From positions 22,376 to 86,375 of the forward strand of contig NZ_JBFTER010000005.1 of the NCBI RefSeq assembly GCF_047229345.1: 64,000 nucleotides of DNA, written 5' to 3'. The notes under the pieces were generated by a model. That model had not been told where the DNA came from. It saw only the letters and a list, made by a program, of their open reading frames with translations, and did not search any database. This document shows positions 23,705 to 34,795 of this stretch, piece after piece. The translations under genes were made by a program, and so were the position numbers. The DNA is from Cellulomonas_A sp047229345. GTDB taxonomy: Bacteria > Actinomycetota > Actinomycetes > Actinomycetales > Cellulomonadaceae. Position 1 is the first letter of the stretch. Each line of letters opens with the position of its first letter.

Positions 23705-25159
23705 ATGCGCTTCCTGCCCGGCCACGCCGTGACCTCCGACCTCACCTACGGCGACGTCTTCCTCGTCCCCTCGGCGTCCGACGTGACCTCGCGCTTCGAC
23801 GTCGACCTGTCCTCGACCGACGGGACCGGCACGACCGTCCCGGTGGTCGTGGCCAACATGACCGCGGTCGCGGGCCGGCGCATGGCCGAGACCGTGGCGC
23901 GTCGCGGCGGGCTCACCGTGATCCCGCAGGACCAGCCGACCGACGTCGTCGCCGACATCGTGGCGTCCGTCAAGTCGCGGCACCCGGTCGTCGAGTCGGC
24001 GGTCGTCGTCGCGCCGCACGACACCGTGCACTCGGCCCTCACCCTCATCGGCAAGCGCGCGCACGGCGCCGCGGTCGTCGTCGAGAACGGCCGGCCGGTC
24101 GGCGTCGTGACGGCCGCCGACTGCTCGGGCGTCGACCAGTTCACCCAGGTCGCGGAGGTCATGTCGGGAGACCCGACGGTCGTGTCCCTCGACGTGCTCA
24201 CCCAGGCGGGCGCTCGCGGGCTCGAGGCGGCGTTCGACACGCTGCACACGTCCCGGCGCCGCTTCTCCCCCGTGGTGGACGGCGACCGGCTCGTCGGCGT
24301 GCTGACCCGCACGGGCGCGCTGCGCTCCTCGATCTACGCCCCGGCGCTCGACGACCAGGGCCGGCTCCGCGTCGCCGCGGCCGTCGGCATCAACGGGGAC
24401 GTCAAGGCCAAGACCGCCGAGCTGCTGGAGGCCGGCATCGACGTGCTCGTCGTGGACACCGCGCACGGTCACCAGCGCAAGATGCTCGAGGCCCTCGAGG
24501 CCGTGCGCGCGCTCGACCCGCAGGTGCCGGTCGTCGCGGGCAACGTCGTGACCGCCGCGGGGGTGCGCGACCTCGTCGCGGCAGGCGCCGACATCGTCAA
24601 GGTCGGCGTCGGCCCCGGCGCGATGTGCACGACGCGCATGATGACCGCCGTCGGGCGCCCGCAGTTCTCCGCGGTGCTCGAGTGCGCCGAGGAGGCCCGC
24701 CGGCTCGGCAAGCACGTGTGGGCCGACGGCGGGGTGCGGCACCCGCGGGACGTCGCGCTCGCGCTGGCGGCCGGCGCCTCGCAGGTCATGGTCGGCTCGT
24801 GGTTCGCGGGCACGCACGAGTCGCCCGGGGACCTGCACGACGACGGCACTGGCCGGCTGTACAAGGAGAGCTTCGGGATGGCCTCGGCGCGCGCCGTCGC
24901 CGCCCGCACCCGCGACGGCTCCCCGTTCGAGCGGGCCCGCAAGGCGCTGTTCGAGGAGGGCATCTCGCACTCCCGGATGTACCTCGACCCGCAGCGTCCG
25001 GGCGTCGAGGACCTGCTCGACCACATCACGTCGGGCGTGCGCTCGGCGTGCACGTACGTGGGGGCGCGCACGCTCGCCGAGCTCGCCGACCGCGCGGTCG
25101 TGGGCGTGCAGTCCGCGGCCGGCTACGACGAGGGACGGCCGCTGCCCGAGAGCTGGTGA
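23705..25159 (+). CDS. guaB1: GuaB1 family IMP dehydrogenase-related protein (probable GMP reductase)
   Basis: A 484-residue (beta/alpha)8 enzyme of the actinobacterial GuaB1 branch. Two CBS repeats (about residues 95-210) are inserted in the barrel. The active-site loop Cys is in KVGVGPGAMCTTRMMTAVGRPQ, phosphate binding in WADGGVRHPRDVALALAAGA, and the flap region in SRMYLDPQRPGVEDLLDHI. The mycobacterial GuaB1 is reported to be a GMP reductase (GMP to IMP), so purine salvage is the best guess rather than IMP dehydrogenase. Expression appears leaderless. Confidence 0.92.
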   Translation: MRFLPGHAVTSDLTYGDVFLVPSASDVTSRFDVDLSSTDGTGTTVPVVVANMTAVAGRRMAETVARRGGLTVIPQDQPTDVVADIVASVKSRHPVVESAVVVAPHDTVHSALTLIGKRAHGAAVVVENGRPVGVVTAADCSGVDQFTQVAEVMSGDPTVVSLDVLTQAGARGLEAAFDTLHTSRRRFSPVVDGDRLVGVLTRTGALRSSIYAPALDDQGRLRVAAAVGINGDVKAKTAELLEAGIDVLVVDTAHGHQRKMLEALEAVRALDPQVPVVAGNVVTAAGVRDLVAAGADIVKVGVGPGAMCTTRMMTAVGRPQFSAVLECAEEARRLGKHVWADGGVRHPRDVALALAAGASQVMVGSWFAGTHESPGDLHDDGTGRLYKESFGMASARAVAARTRDGSPFERARKALFEEGISHSRMYLDPQRPGVEDLLDHITSGVRSACTYVGARTLAELADRAVVGVQSAAGYDEGRPLPESW

Positions 25160-25185
25160 GGGCGGGGCGCGTCCGGGCGCGAGCT

Positions 25186-25201
25186 GCTGCCGGCGGGCAG
25201 C
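25186..25201. terminator. short hairpin between convergent genes
   Basis: GCTGCC-ggcg-GGCAGC between the guaB1 and DUF6314 stops. It is weak (6-bp stem). Confidence 0.3.
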
Positions 25202-25212
25202 CCGGTGCCGCG

Positions 25213-25698
25213 TCAGGTGCGCCGGTACGTCGTCGTCAGCGTGTGGTCCTTCGCGGGCCCGGTCACGTCCCACCGCACGTGCCACTCGTCGGGCGACACG
25301 ACCGTGAACGTGCCGGCGTAGGCGTCGGCCACGCACGGGTGCAGGGCCGACCAGCGCCCGGTGCGTAGGTCGAGGTCGTGGAACTCGCGCCCGTCGGCGA
25401 ACGTGACCCGCGCCGAGCCGTCGGCCCGCGGCACGACGTGCAGCGTGCGCCCGGCCGGCCCGGTGACCCCGCCCCACGTGAGCTCCCCGCGCTCGGCGTG
25501 CTCGACGACGGCCCGGCCCGGCGCGTCACCCGACACCCCGGACCCGTGCTCCGCGGGGCCGCCGGTCGCGGCGGTGCGAGTCAGCTCCTGGAACACGGCG
25601 GTGCCCCGGAACGTCCCGACCACCTGGGCGCGACGGTCGACGAGCTCACGCTCGACGTCCCAGGTCCCGAGCAGGTACGCGACGGTGTCGTGCAGCAT
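25213..25698 (-). CDS. DUF6314 family protein
   Basis: A 161-residue lipocalin/FABP-like beta-barrel protein of unknown function. Family landmarks are YLLGTWDVERELVDRRAQVVGTFRGTAVF at the start, FADGREFHDLDL near residue 110, and the C-terminal HPCVADAYAGTF, WHVRWDVTGPAKDHTLTTTYRR. It is probably a small-ligand-binding cytoplasmic protein. The ATG at 25698 is divergent from the Nudix gene, with 35 bases between the starts. Confidence 0.8.
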   Translation of the reverse strand: MLHDTVAYLLGTWDVERELVDRRAQVVGTFRGTAVFQELTRTAATGGPAEHGSGVSGDAPGRAVVEHAERGELTWGGVTGPAGRTLHVVPRADGSARVTFADGREFHDLDLRTGRWSALHPCVADAYAGTFTVVSPDEWHVRWDVTGPAKDHTLTTTYRRT

Positions 25699-25721
25699 CG
25701 GGCCATCGTGCCGCACGCGGC

Positions 25722-25727
25722 TAGGGT
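25722..25727 (+). promoter_or_regulatory. -10 box of a probable leaderless promoter
   Basis: TAGGGT with a six-base gap to the ATG at 25734. Confidence 0.6.
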
Positions 25728-25733
25728 CGACCG

Positions 25734-26438
25734 ATGAGCACCTCGCGCGCGGACGAGCCCGCCGGCGCCCCCGCCGGTGTCCGGGACCAGCTCCAGGCGC
25801 TGTGCGCACGCACCGAGCCGTGGCCGCGCGTCCCGTGGCACCGCACGCTCGACCCCGCGACGGCACGGCACTCGGCGGTCCTCGTGCTGTTCGGCGTGCT
25901 CGACGGCGTACCCGCGCACGCCGGGGCCTCGGCGGTCCCGCGCGACGTCGACGTGCTGCTCACCCGCCGGTCGGACACCGTGGGGCACCACCCCGGGCAG
26001 GTCTCGTTCCCGGGCGGCGGGATCGACCCCGGCGACGACGGCCCGGTCGGCGCGGCGCTGCGGGAGGCCCAGGAGGAGACGGGCCTCGACCCCGGCGGCG
26101 TGGAGGTGCTGGGGTCGCTGCCCGCGCTCCCGGTCGCGGTGAGCAACAACCTCGTGACGCCCGTGCTGGCGTGGTGGGCACGCCCGTCGGCCGTCGCGGC
26201 GACGGACCCCGCCGAGACCGTGCACGTGTTCCGCGCTCCCGTCGCCGACCTGCTCGACCCCGCACGGCGCCGCACGTCGACGCTCACGCGCGGCGGGACC
26301 ACCTACCGCGGGCCCGCGTTCCTCGTCGACGACCACGTCGTGTGGGGCTTCACCGCGCACGTGCTGGACGGCGTCTTCGAGGCGCTCGGGTGGACGCAGC
26401 CGTGGGACGCCGCGCGGACCGTCGCGATCCGCGCCTGA
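25734..26438 (+). CDS. Nudix hydrolase, CoA pyrophosphatase-like
   Basis: A 234-residue Nudix hydrolase. The Nudix helix is GGGIDPGDDGPVGAALREAQEETGL, with the REAQEE metal-binding core. The preceding VSFPGGGIDP and HHPGQ match the CoA diphosphatase (NudL/YeaB, UPF0035) pattern, so it probably cleaves CoA to 4'-phosphopantetheine and 3',5'-ADP. The N-terminal 30 residues are a hydrophilic leader. It is a monocistronic, leaderless-type gene. Confidence 0.9.
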   Translation: MSTSRADEPAGAPAGVRDQLQALCARTEPWPRVPWHRTLDPATARHSAVLVLFGVLDGVPAHAGASAVPRDVDVLLTRRSDTVGHHPGQVSFPGGGIDPGDDGPVGAALREAQEETGLDPGGVEVLGSLPALPVAVSNNLVTPVLAWWARPSAVAATDPAETVHVFRAPVADLLDPARRRTSTLTRGGTTYRGPAFLVDDHVVWGFTAHVLDGVFEALGWTQPWDAARTVAIRA

Positions 26439-26478
26439 GCCCGCCGCGCTCGACGCCGTGCGTGTCCGACCCCCGTCC

Positions 26479-26484
26479 TACGGT
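26479..26484 (+). promoter_or_regulatory. -10 box of a probable leaderless promoter
   Basis: TACGGT with a six-base gap to the GTG at 26491; it supports this start over one further upstream. Confidence 0.6.
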
Positions 26485-26490
26485 GCACGG

Positions 26491-27435
26491 GTGAGCACCG
26501 ACGCCACCCCGAGCCGCTCGCCGGTCCCCCGTCCGTCGCCGTCCCCCCGCCGGTGGGGCCTCCTCGGCGTGCCCACGAGCGCCGCGGCGCACGGCCCCGG
26601 GCTCGAGAAGGCGCCGGGCGCCCTCCGGGCTGCCGGGCTCGTCGAGGCGCTCACGGGCGCAGGCCTGTCCGTGGTGGACCACGGCGACCGTCCCGTCGCG
26701 CGCTGGCGCAGCGCACGCGCCCCCGGGCAGCCGAACGACGTCGAGGGCGCCGCGGCGGTGCTGCGCGACGCGGTCCCGGCGATCGGTGCCGTGCTGGCCC
26801 GCGGAGAGCTCCCGCTCGTGGTCGGCGGGGACTGCACCCTGGCCGTCGCGCTCGTGGACGCCGCGGTCCGCGCGTTCGGCGACGTCGGGCTCGTGTACGT
26901 CGACGGCGGCCAGGACCTCATGGTCCCCGCGGAGCACCCGGACGAGCCGATCCTCGACGGCATGGGCGTCGCGCACCTGCTCGACCTGCCGGGCACCGTC
27001 GAGGAGCTCGCCGGGCTGGGCGTGCGCCGCCCCCTGCTCGACCCGGAGCACGTGTGCTTCTACGGCTTCTCCGACGAGGAGGAGGACACCCACCGACGGG
27101 TGCCGAGCCTGCGGCTGCCCGCGGACGAGGTCGCGGCCGACCCGGCCGGCACCGCGCAGCGGGCGACCCGGTCGGTGCTGCGCGGCCGGGAGCGCTTCGT
27201 GGTGCACGTCGACGTCGACGTGCTCGACTTCTTCCTGCTTCCCGCAGCGGACGTCCCGACCTGGGGACGCGGGCTCGCGCCCAGCACCCTCGCGGAGGCG
27301 CTCGCGGCGCTCGTCGCCACGCCCGGGTTCGCCGGGATGACGTTCGTCGAGCACAACCCCGACCGCGGCGCCGAGGACGGCTCGACCTCCCGCGCGCTCG
27401 TCGACCTGCTCAGGACGGCGCTGGCTCCGCGCTGA
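26491..27435 (+). CDS. arginase/agmatinase-fold protein with altered metal site
   Basis: A 314-residue protein of the ureohydrolase superfamily (arginase, agmatinase, formimidoylglutamase). The fold is clear from WGLLGVPTS, PLVVGGDCTLAVALVDA, VGLVYVDGGQDL, RFVVHVDVDVLD and MTFVEHNPDRG. Two of the six canonical manganese ligands are replaced: the His of GGDH is C115 and the His of DAHxD is G140. D138, D142, D241 and D243 remain. It may bind one metal, use a different chemistry or be non-catalytic. Its 3' end overlaps the convergent DUF1801 gene by 26 bases. Confidence 0.82.
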   Translation: MSTDATPSRSPVPRPSPSPRRWGLLGVPTSAAAHGPGLEKAPGALRAAGLVEALTGAGLSVVDHGDRPVARWRSARAPGQPNDVEGAAAVLRDAVPAIGAVLARGELPLVVGGDCTLAVALVDAAVRAFGDVGLVYVDGGQDLMVPAEHPDEPILDGMGVAHLLDLPGTVEELAGLGVRRPLLDPEHVCFYGFSDEEEDTHRRVPSLRLPADEVAADPAGTAQRATRSVLRGRERFVVHVDVDVLDFFLLPAADVPTWGRGLAPSTLAEALAALVATPGFAGMTFVEHNPDRGAEDGSTSRALVDLLRTALAPR

Positions 27436-27856
27436 CGTCCTGCGTCCCGTCCTGCCAGCAGCGACCGAGGAGCACCGTGAGGACCTCCTCGTCGACCTCC
27501 GCGACCCGCTTGAGGTAGAGGCAGCCCTTGCCCGTGCTGTGCGGCCCCAGCCGGTCGAGCAGGTCGGTGTAGTCGTCGAACCCGTTCCACAGGTAGAGCG
27601 TGAGCGCCGTCGTGCGCGCGGCGGCCGCGAGCACGGGCATGTCGCCCTCGCGCCCGGTCGCGTACCGGTAGTGCCGGCTCCCGAAGCCGACGATCGAGCT
27701 GCCCCACATCACAGGCTGCTCCCCCGACACCTGGTGCATGAGCCCCAGGACGGTGCGCAGGTCCGCGCGCCTGCCCTCGTCCTCCACGCCGGCGACGAAC
27801 GCCTCGACGTCCTCGTCGGTGGCCACGGTCTTGTTGGTCCTGTCGGCGCTCGCCAT
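27410..27856 (-). CDS. DUF1801 domain-containing protein
   Basis: A 148-residue protein of the YdhG/DUF1801 family. Typical segments are DVEAFVAGVEDEGRRADLRTVLGLMHQVSG, QPVMWGSSIVGFGSRHYRYATGREGDMPVLAAA and GKGCLYLKRVAEVDEEVLTVLL. The fold is known from structural genomics, but the function is not established. It is a single gene, convergent with and overlapping the arginase-fold gene. Confidence 0.88.
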   Translation of the reverse strand: MASADRTNKTVATDEDVEAFVAGVEDEGRRADLRTVLGLMHQVSGEQPVMWGSSIVGFGSRHYRYATGREGDMPVLAAAARTTALTLYLWNGFDDYTDLLDRLGPHSTGKGCLYLKRVAEVDEEVLTVLLGRCWQDGTQDVSAEPAPS

Positions 27857-27987
27857 GCCCCCGAGTGTGCCGCGCCCGGTGCTCCTCGGCCAGGCCCCGC
27901 GCCGCGCAGCGGTGCGGCGTCTCCGACCTCGGTGCGGCGCGTGTTTCCGTTATCGTGCGGTTCACCGGCACATCGGGCCGAACGACG

Positions 27988-28024
27988 CCGAGGGCGCCCG
28001 CACACGTGGTGCGGGCGCCCTCGG
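27988..28024. terminator. strong hairpin terminator after acnA
   Basis: A perfect 16-bp stem (CCGAGGGCGCCCGCAC / GTGCGGGCGCCCTCGG) with loop ACGTG, 33 bases beyond the acnA stop. The remaining 130 bases up to the DUF1801 start hold nothing I recognise. Confidence 0.8.
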
Positions 28025-28057
28025 GACGTGCGTCCTGCCCCCGCAGGGGCCGTGAGG

Positions 28058-30880
<2,823 letters not shown>

Positions 30881-30986
30881 TGTGGCTCCTTCGCTCGCAC
30901 GTCTGCCCGGCGGTGACGGTGCCGGACGGCGGATCGGGGCGCTCACCCGTCAGGTGCTCGGGGAGCCGCCGTGCATCTCGACGCAA

Positions 30987-31004
30987 TATCTCGATGTCGA
31001 GATA
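30987..31004. promoter_or_regulatory. 18-bp palindromic operator upstream of acnA
   Basis: TATCTCGATGTCGAGATA, perfectly symmetrical with 8-bp arms. A minus-strand TACGAT (31011-31006) next to it could be the acnA -10 box, placing the palindrome over the transcription start as expected for a repressor site. It is AT-richer than its surroundings. The regulator is unknown. Confidence 0.65.
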
Positions 31005-31080
31005 CATCGTAGCGTGTCCGCCCCGATCCGTCGTCGCACCCACGGTCCGGGCGCGTGGTCGGCGCACGCGGCCGGCTCGG

Positions 31081-31260
31081 TCAGCTGGTGCCCTGACGCT
31101 CCGCCCGCAGCGCGTCGGCGGCCTTGCGCTCGAACTCGACGGCGCGCTCGTGGGCGCGCGGGTCGTAGTCGGGCGTGCCCTGCTTGTCGAGCTCCGCCCT
31201 GGCGGTCCGGCTGGCCGCGGCCAGCCTCGTCGCCGCCTCGCTCTCGTGCCCGGTGGTCAT
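31081..31260 (-). CDS. small hypothetical protein (59 residues)
   Basis: A short, charged, probably helical protein (MTTGHESEAATRLAAASR at the start, PDYDPRAHERAVEFERKAAD later). GGAGGGAG about nine bases before the ATG supports translation. No domain is recognised. It lies between the RNA methyltransferase gene and acnA on the same strand; the 128 bases upstream of it hold no clear promoter. Confidence 0.6.
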   Translation of the reverse strand: MTTGHESEAATRLAAASRTARAELDKQGTPDYDPRAHERAVEFERKAADALRAERQGTS

Positions 31261-31388
31261 CGCCGGCTCCCTCCTGGCGGGCCCCGGTGGCCCGGCCCGG
31301 TCCCACGCTATGCCGGGCCGCGCGGCGGCGCGAGGGACCGACCGGCGGGCGCCGGACGCCGGACCTCCGCGGGGACGCCGGGCGGGCG

Positions 31389-32657
31389 TCAGCGGCGCGT
31401 CAGGACCGCGACCGCCTCGACGTGGTGCGTCATGGGGAACAGGTCGAGGCCGCGCACGTCCGCGAGCTCGTAGCCGCCCGCTGCGAGGTAGGCGACGTCG
31501 CGGGCGAGCGCCGCCGGGTCGCACGCGACGTAGACGACCCGCTCGGGGCGCAGCGCCGCGATCGACGCCGTGACGGCGCGCCCGGCGCCCGCACGCGGCG
31601 GGTCGAGCACGACGACGTCGGCGTGCACCACGTCGGAGTCCGGGTCGTCGCTGCCCGCGAGCGCCCGCGCGACGTCCGCGTGGTGGAGCTCGACGTTCGT
31701 GCGGTCGTGCACGCCGCGCCGGGCGTCCCGCACCGCGCGGGCGTCGCCCTCGACGGCGACGACCTCGCCGGTGGGCCCGACGGCGTCGGCGAGCGGGAGC
31801 GTGAACAGCCCCGCGCCGGAGTACAGGTCGAGCACCGTGGCGCCGTCGACGTCCCCGACCGCGTCGAGCACCGCCCCGGTGAGCAGGCCGGGCGCCTCGC
31901 GGTGCACCTGCCAGAACCCCTCGGCGGCGACCCGGTAGGTGTAGTCGCGGCCGCCCGCGTGCACGTGCTCGCGCACGGTCGACCGGGCGTTCGGCCGCGG
32001 GTCGACCCGGCCCTTGCGGAGGTCGAACGGCTGGCCGTCGACGAGCACCACCGGGGTGTCCCCGGACGCCGGGGCGACGACGTCGATCACCTGGCTGGGC
32101 CGCCACCGGCGCCCGAAGAGCCCGAGCTCCTCGATCGCGGGCGACGCGAGCGGCATGCGGTCGAGCGCGTGCACGTCGTGCGAGCGGTGGGCGCGCATGC
32201 CGGCCCGGCCCTGCGCGTCCGCGACGAGCTCGATGCGCGTGCGCCACCCGAGCCCGCCGCGCTCGTCGTCCCCCGGGGCCGCCTCGACGACGACGTCGCG
32301 CTCGACCTTCGCCAGGCGGCTCAGCTGCTCGGCGAGGACGGTGGCCTTCCAGGCCCGCTGCGTGGGCAGGGCCACGTGCGCGAGCTCGCCGCCGCCGACC
32401 CCGTCGGGCCCCGCCTCGGGCCACGCGGACGGCACCCGGTCCGGGGAGGCGTCGAGGATCTCGACGGCGTCGGCGCGCCAGAACGTCGCGCCCTCCCCCG
32501 CGTCGGTCAGCCGCGCGAGCACGCGCTCGCCGGGCAGCGTGTGCCGGACGAACACGACGCGACCGCCGCGACCGTCGGGGTCGGCGTCGAGACGTGCGAC
32601 GCAGTGCCCGCCGTGCGCGACGGGGCCGATCCGGAGCTCGAGGAGGTCAGAGGTCAC
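31389..32657 (-). CDS. class I SAM-dependent RNA methyltransferase, TrmA/RlmD family
   Basis: A 422-residue uracil-C5 RNA methyltransferase. It starts with a TRAM-like OB domain (LELRIGPVAHGGHCVARLD). The SAM-binding region is ATVLDLYSGAGLFTLPLADAVG, the DPPRAGAG motif IV is present, and the nucleophilic Cys is in VVYVACDPAALARD. The CX5-6CGxC iron-sulfur motif of RlmC/RlmD is replaced by GPDGVGGGELAHV without cysteines, so the cluster is absent, as in TrmA. The GTG start overlaps the end of the APC permease gene by 11 bases. Confidence 0.9.
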   Translation of the reverse strand: MTSDLLELRIGPVAHGGHCVARLDADPDGRGGRVVFVRHTLPGERVLARLTDAGEGATFWRADAVEILDASPDRVPSAWPEAGPDGVGGGELAHVALPTQRAWKATVLAEQLSRLAKVERDVVVEAAPGDDERGGLGWRTRIELVADAQGRAGMRAHRSHDVHALDRMPLASPAIEELGLFGRRWRPSQVIDVVAPASGDTPVVLVDGQPFDLRKGRVDPRPNARSTVREHVHAGGRDYTYRVAAEGFWQVHREAPGLLTGAVLDAVGDVDGATVLDLYSGAGLFTLPLADAVGPTGEVVAVEGDARAVRDARRGVHDRTNVELHHADVARALAGSDDPDSDVVHADVVVLDPPRAGAGRAVTASIAALRPERVVYVACDPAALARDVAYLAAGGYELADVRGLDLFPMTHHVEAVAVLTRR

Positions 32658-34650
32658 GCGGAACCGTACCCCGGACCCTGTCCTCGAGACCGGTCTGCCC
32701 CTCGGACGACGCGAGCTGCCACGGCACGGACGCGACCACGACGCCGGGGGTGAACAGCAGCCGTCCCTTGAGGCGCAGCGCGCTCTGGTTGTGCAGCAGC
32801 TGCTCCCACCAGTGGCCCACGACGTACTCGGGGATGTAGACCACCACGATGTCGCGCGGGCTCTCCCGGCGCACCGACCGCACGTACGTGAGGATCGGCC
32901 GGGTGATCTCGCGGAACGGCGAGTCGAGCACCCGCAGCGGCACCGGGAGGTCGAGCGCCTCCCACTCGGCCTTGAGCCGCGCGACGTCGTCGGCGTCGAC
33001 CCCGACCGTCACGGCCTCGAGCACCTGCGGCCGCGAGGCGCGCGCGTAGGCGATCGCGCGCATCGTCGGGCGGTGCAGGTGCGAGACGAGCACGAGCGCG
33101 TGCACCCGGCTCGGCAGCGCGCGTGCCGCCTCGGCGTCGGGGCCGAGCGCGAGCTCCGCACGCACCGAGTCGTAGTGCGTGCGGATCGCGCGCATGAGCA
33201 CGAAGATCCCGGCCATCGCGAGGATCGCGATCCACGCGCCGAGCATGAACTTCGTGATCAGGACGACGACCAGCACGACCGCCGTCATGGCGAAGCCGAT
33301 CGTGTTGATCACGCGGGAGCGGGTCATCTGCGTGCGCCGGCGCGGGTCCGGCTCGGTGCGCAGCTCGCGGGTCCAGTGCCGGATCATCCCGAGCTGGCTC
33401 AGCGTGAACGAGACGAAGACGCCGACGATGTACAGCTGGATGAGCCGGGTGACCTCCGCGTCGAACGCGATGATGAGTCCGATCGCCGCGGCCGCGAGCG
33501 TGAGGATGCCGTTCGAGAACGCGAGCCGGTCGCCGCGCGTGTGCAGCTGGCGCGGGAGGTAGCCGTCCTTGGCGAGGATCGAGCCGAGCAGCGGGAACCC
33601 GTTGAACGCCGTGTTCGCCGCGAGCACGAGGATGAGGCCCGTCACGATCGCGACCGACACGAACGCCACCGGGAAGCCCGCGAACACCGTCTCGGCGAGC
33701 TGGCCGATCACCGGGTGCTGGACGTAGTCCTCGCCGATCGGGACGCCGTCGCGCAGCAGCTGCTCGTGCGGGTCCTCGACGTAGTGGATGCCGGTGACAC
33801 GCGCGAGCACGAGGATCGACGTGATGAAGGTCGCGGAGATGATCCCGAGGAACGCGAGCGTCGTCGCGGCGTTGCGGGACTTCGGCTTCTTGAACGCGGG
33901 GACGCCGTTGCTGATCGCCTCGACGCCGGTCAGGGCGGCGGAGCCGGACGCGAACGCGCGCAGCACGAGGAACGCCCCCGCGAGGCCGACGAGCCCCTGG
34001 TCGAACGCCGAGACCGGCACGATCTCGAGCTCGGAGCTCTCGGCCATGGGCAGGTCGCCCGCGAGGTACCGGACGAAACCGATCACCACGGTCGCCCCGA
34101 TGGCGAACATGTACAGGTACACCGGGATCGCGAACGCCTTGCCGGACTCGCGCACCCCGCGGAGGTTCGCCAGCGTGAGGAGCACCACGAGCGCGACGGC
34201 GAACGACGTCTCGTGCCCGCGCAGCGACGGGATCGCGGACGCCGCGTACTGCGCCCCCGAGGAGATCGACACCGCGACCGTGAGCACGTAGTCGACGAGC
34301 AGCGCGCTCGCGACCGTCACGCCCGCCTTGGGGCCCAGGTTGACCGTCGCGACCTCGTAGTCGCCGCCCCCCGAGGGGTAGGCGTGCACGTTCTGCCGGT
34401 ACGAGGCGATCACCGTCATCATGACGACGACGACCGCGAGGCCGACCCACGGCGAGATCACGGTCGCCGTCAGCCCCGCGAGGGCGAGCGTGAGCAGCAC
34501 CTCGTCGGGGGCGTACGCGACCGACGAGAGGGCGTCCGAGGCGAAGATCGGCAACGCGATCCGCTTCGGCAGGAGCGTGTGGCCGAGGCGGTCGCTGCGG
34601 ACGGGACGTCCGAGGAGCAAGCGCTTGGCGGCATCCGCGATGTCCGACAC
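32647..34650 (-). CDS. APC superfamily amino acid/potassium permease
   Basis: A 667-residue membrane protein with about twelve transmembrane helices (residues 30-480), starting LPIFASDALSSVAYAPDEVLLTLALAG and holding SALLVDYVLTVAVSISSGAQY. A 180-residue cytoplasmic C-terminal domain resembles a USP-like sensor (VHALVLVSHLHRPTMRAIAYARA). The family is abundant in actinobacteria next to trkA genes, so a role in K+ or amino acid uptake is likely. The GTG follows a TAGCAT box by eight bases. It is divergent from the TrkA pair. Confidence 0.9.
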   Translation of the reverse strand: MSDIADAAKRLLLGRPVRSDRLGHTLLPKRIALPIFASDALSSVAYAPDEVLLTLALAGLTATVISPWVGLAVVVVMMTVIASYRQNVHAYPSGGGDYEVATVNLGPKAGVTVASALLVDYVLTVAVSISSGAQYAASAIPSLRGHETSFAVALVVLLTLANLRGVRESGKAFAIPVYLYMFAIGATVVIGFVRYLAGDLPMAESSELEIVPVSAFDQGLVGLAGAFLVLRAFASGSAALTGVEAISNGVPAFKKPKSRNAATTLAFLGIISATFITSILVLARVTGIHYVEDPHEQLLRDGVPIGEDYVQHPVIGQLAETVFAGFPVAFVSVAIVTGLILVLAANTAFNGFPLLGSILAKDGYLPRQLHTRGDRLAFSNGILTLAAAAIGLIIAFDAEVTRLIQLYIVGVFVSFTLSQLGMIRHWTRELRTEPDPRRRTQMTRSRVINTIGFAMTAVVLVVVLITKFMLGAWIAILAMAGIFVLMRAIRTHYDSVRAELALGPDAEAARALPSRVHALVLVSHLHRPTMRAIAYARASRPQVLEAVTVGVDADDVARLKAEWEALDLPVPLRVLDSPFREITRPILTYVRSVRRESPRDIVVVYIPEYVVGHWWEQLLHNQSALRLKGRLLFTPGVVVASVPWQLASSEGQTGLEDRVRGTVPRDL

Positions 34651-34658
34651 GAGTGACC

Positions 34659-34664
34659 ATGCTA
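34659..34664 (-). promoter_or_regulatory. -10 box, APC permease gene
   Basis: TAGCAT on the minus strand, eight bases before the GTG at 34650. Confidence 0.45.
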
Positions 34665-34781
34665 TGCCCGCGCACGTGGCCCGCCGCTCGCGCGCCACCT
34701 GCGGCGCGGCGCCCGGCGGCCACGGGCGGCCGGGCGCGCCGGTCCCGGTCCCGGAGTGCGGCGGCGCCCACCCGCGAGGTA

Positions 34782-34787
34782 TAGCGT
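34782..34787 (+). promoter_or_regulatory. -10 box, trkA operon
   Basis: TAGCGT (within TATAGCGT), eight bases before the GTG at 34796. Confidence 0.5.
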
Positions 34788-34795
34788 GACCGGCT

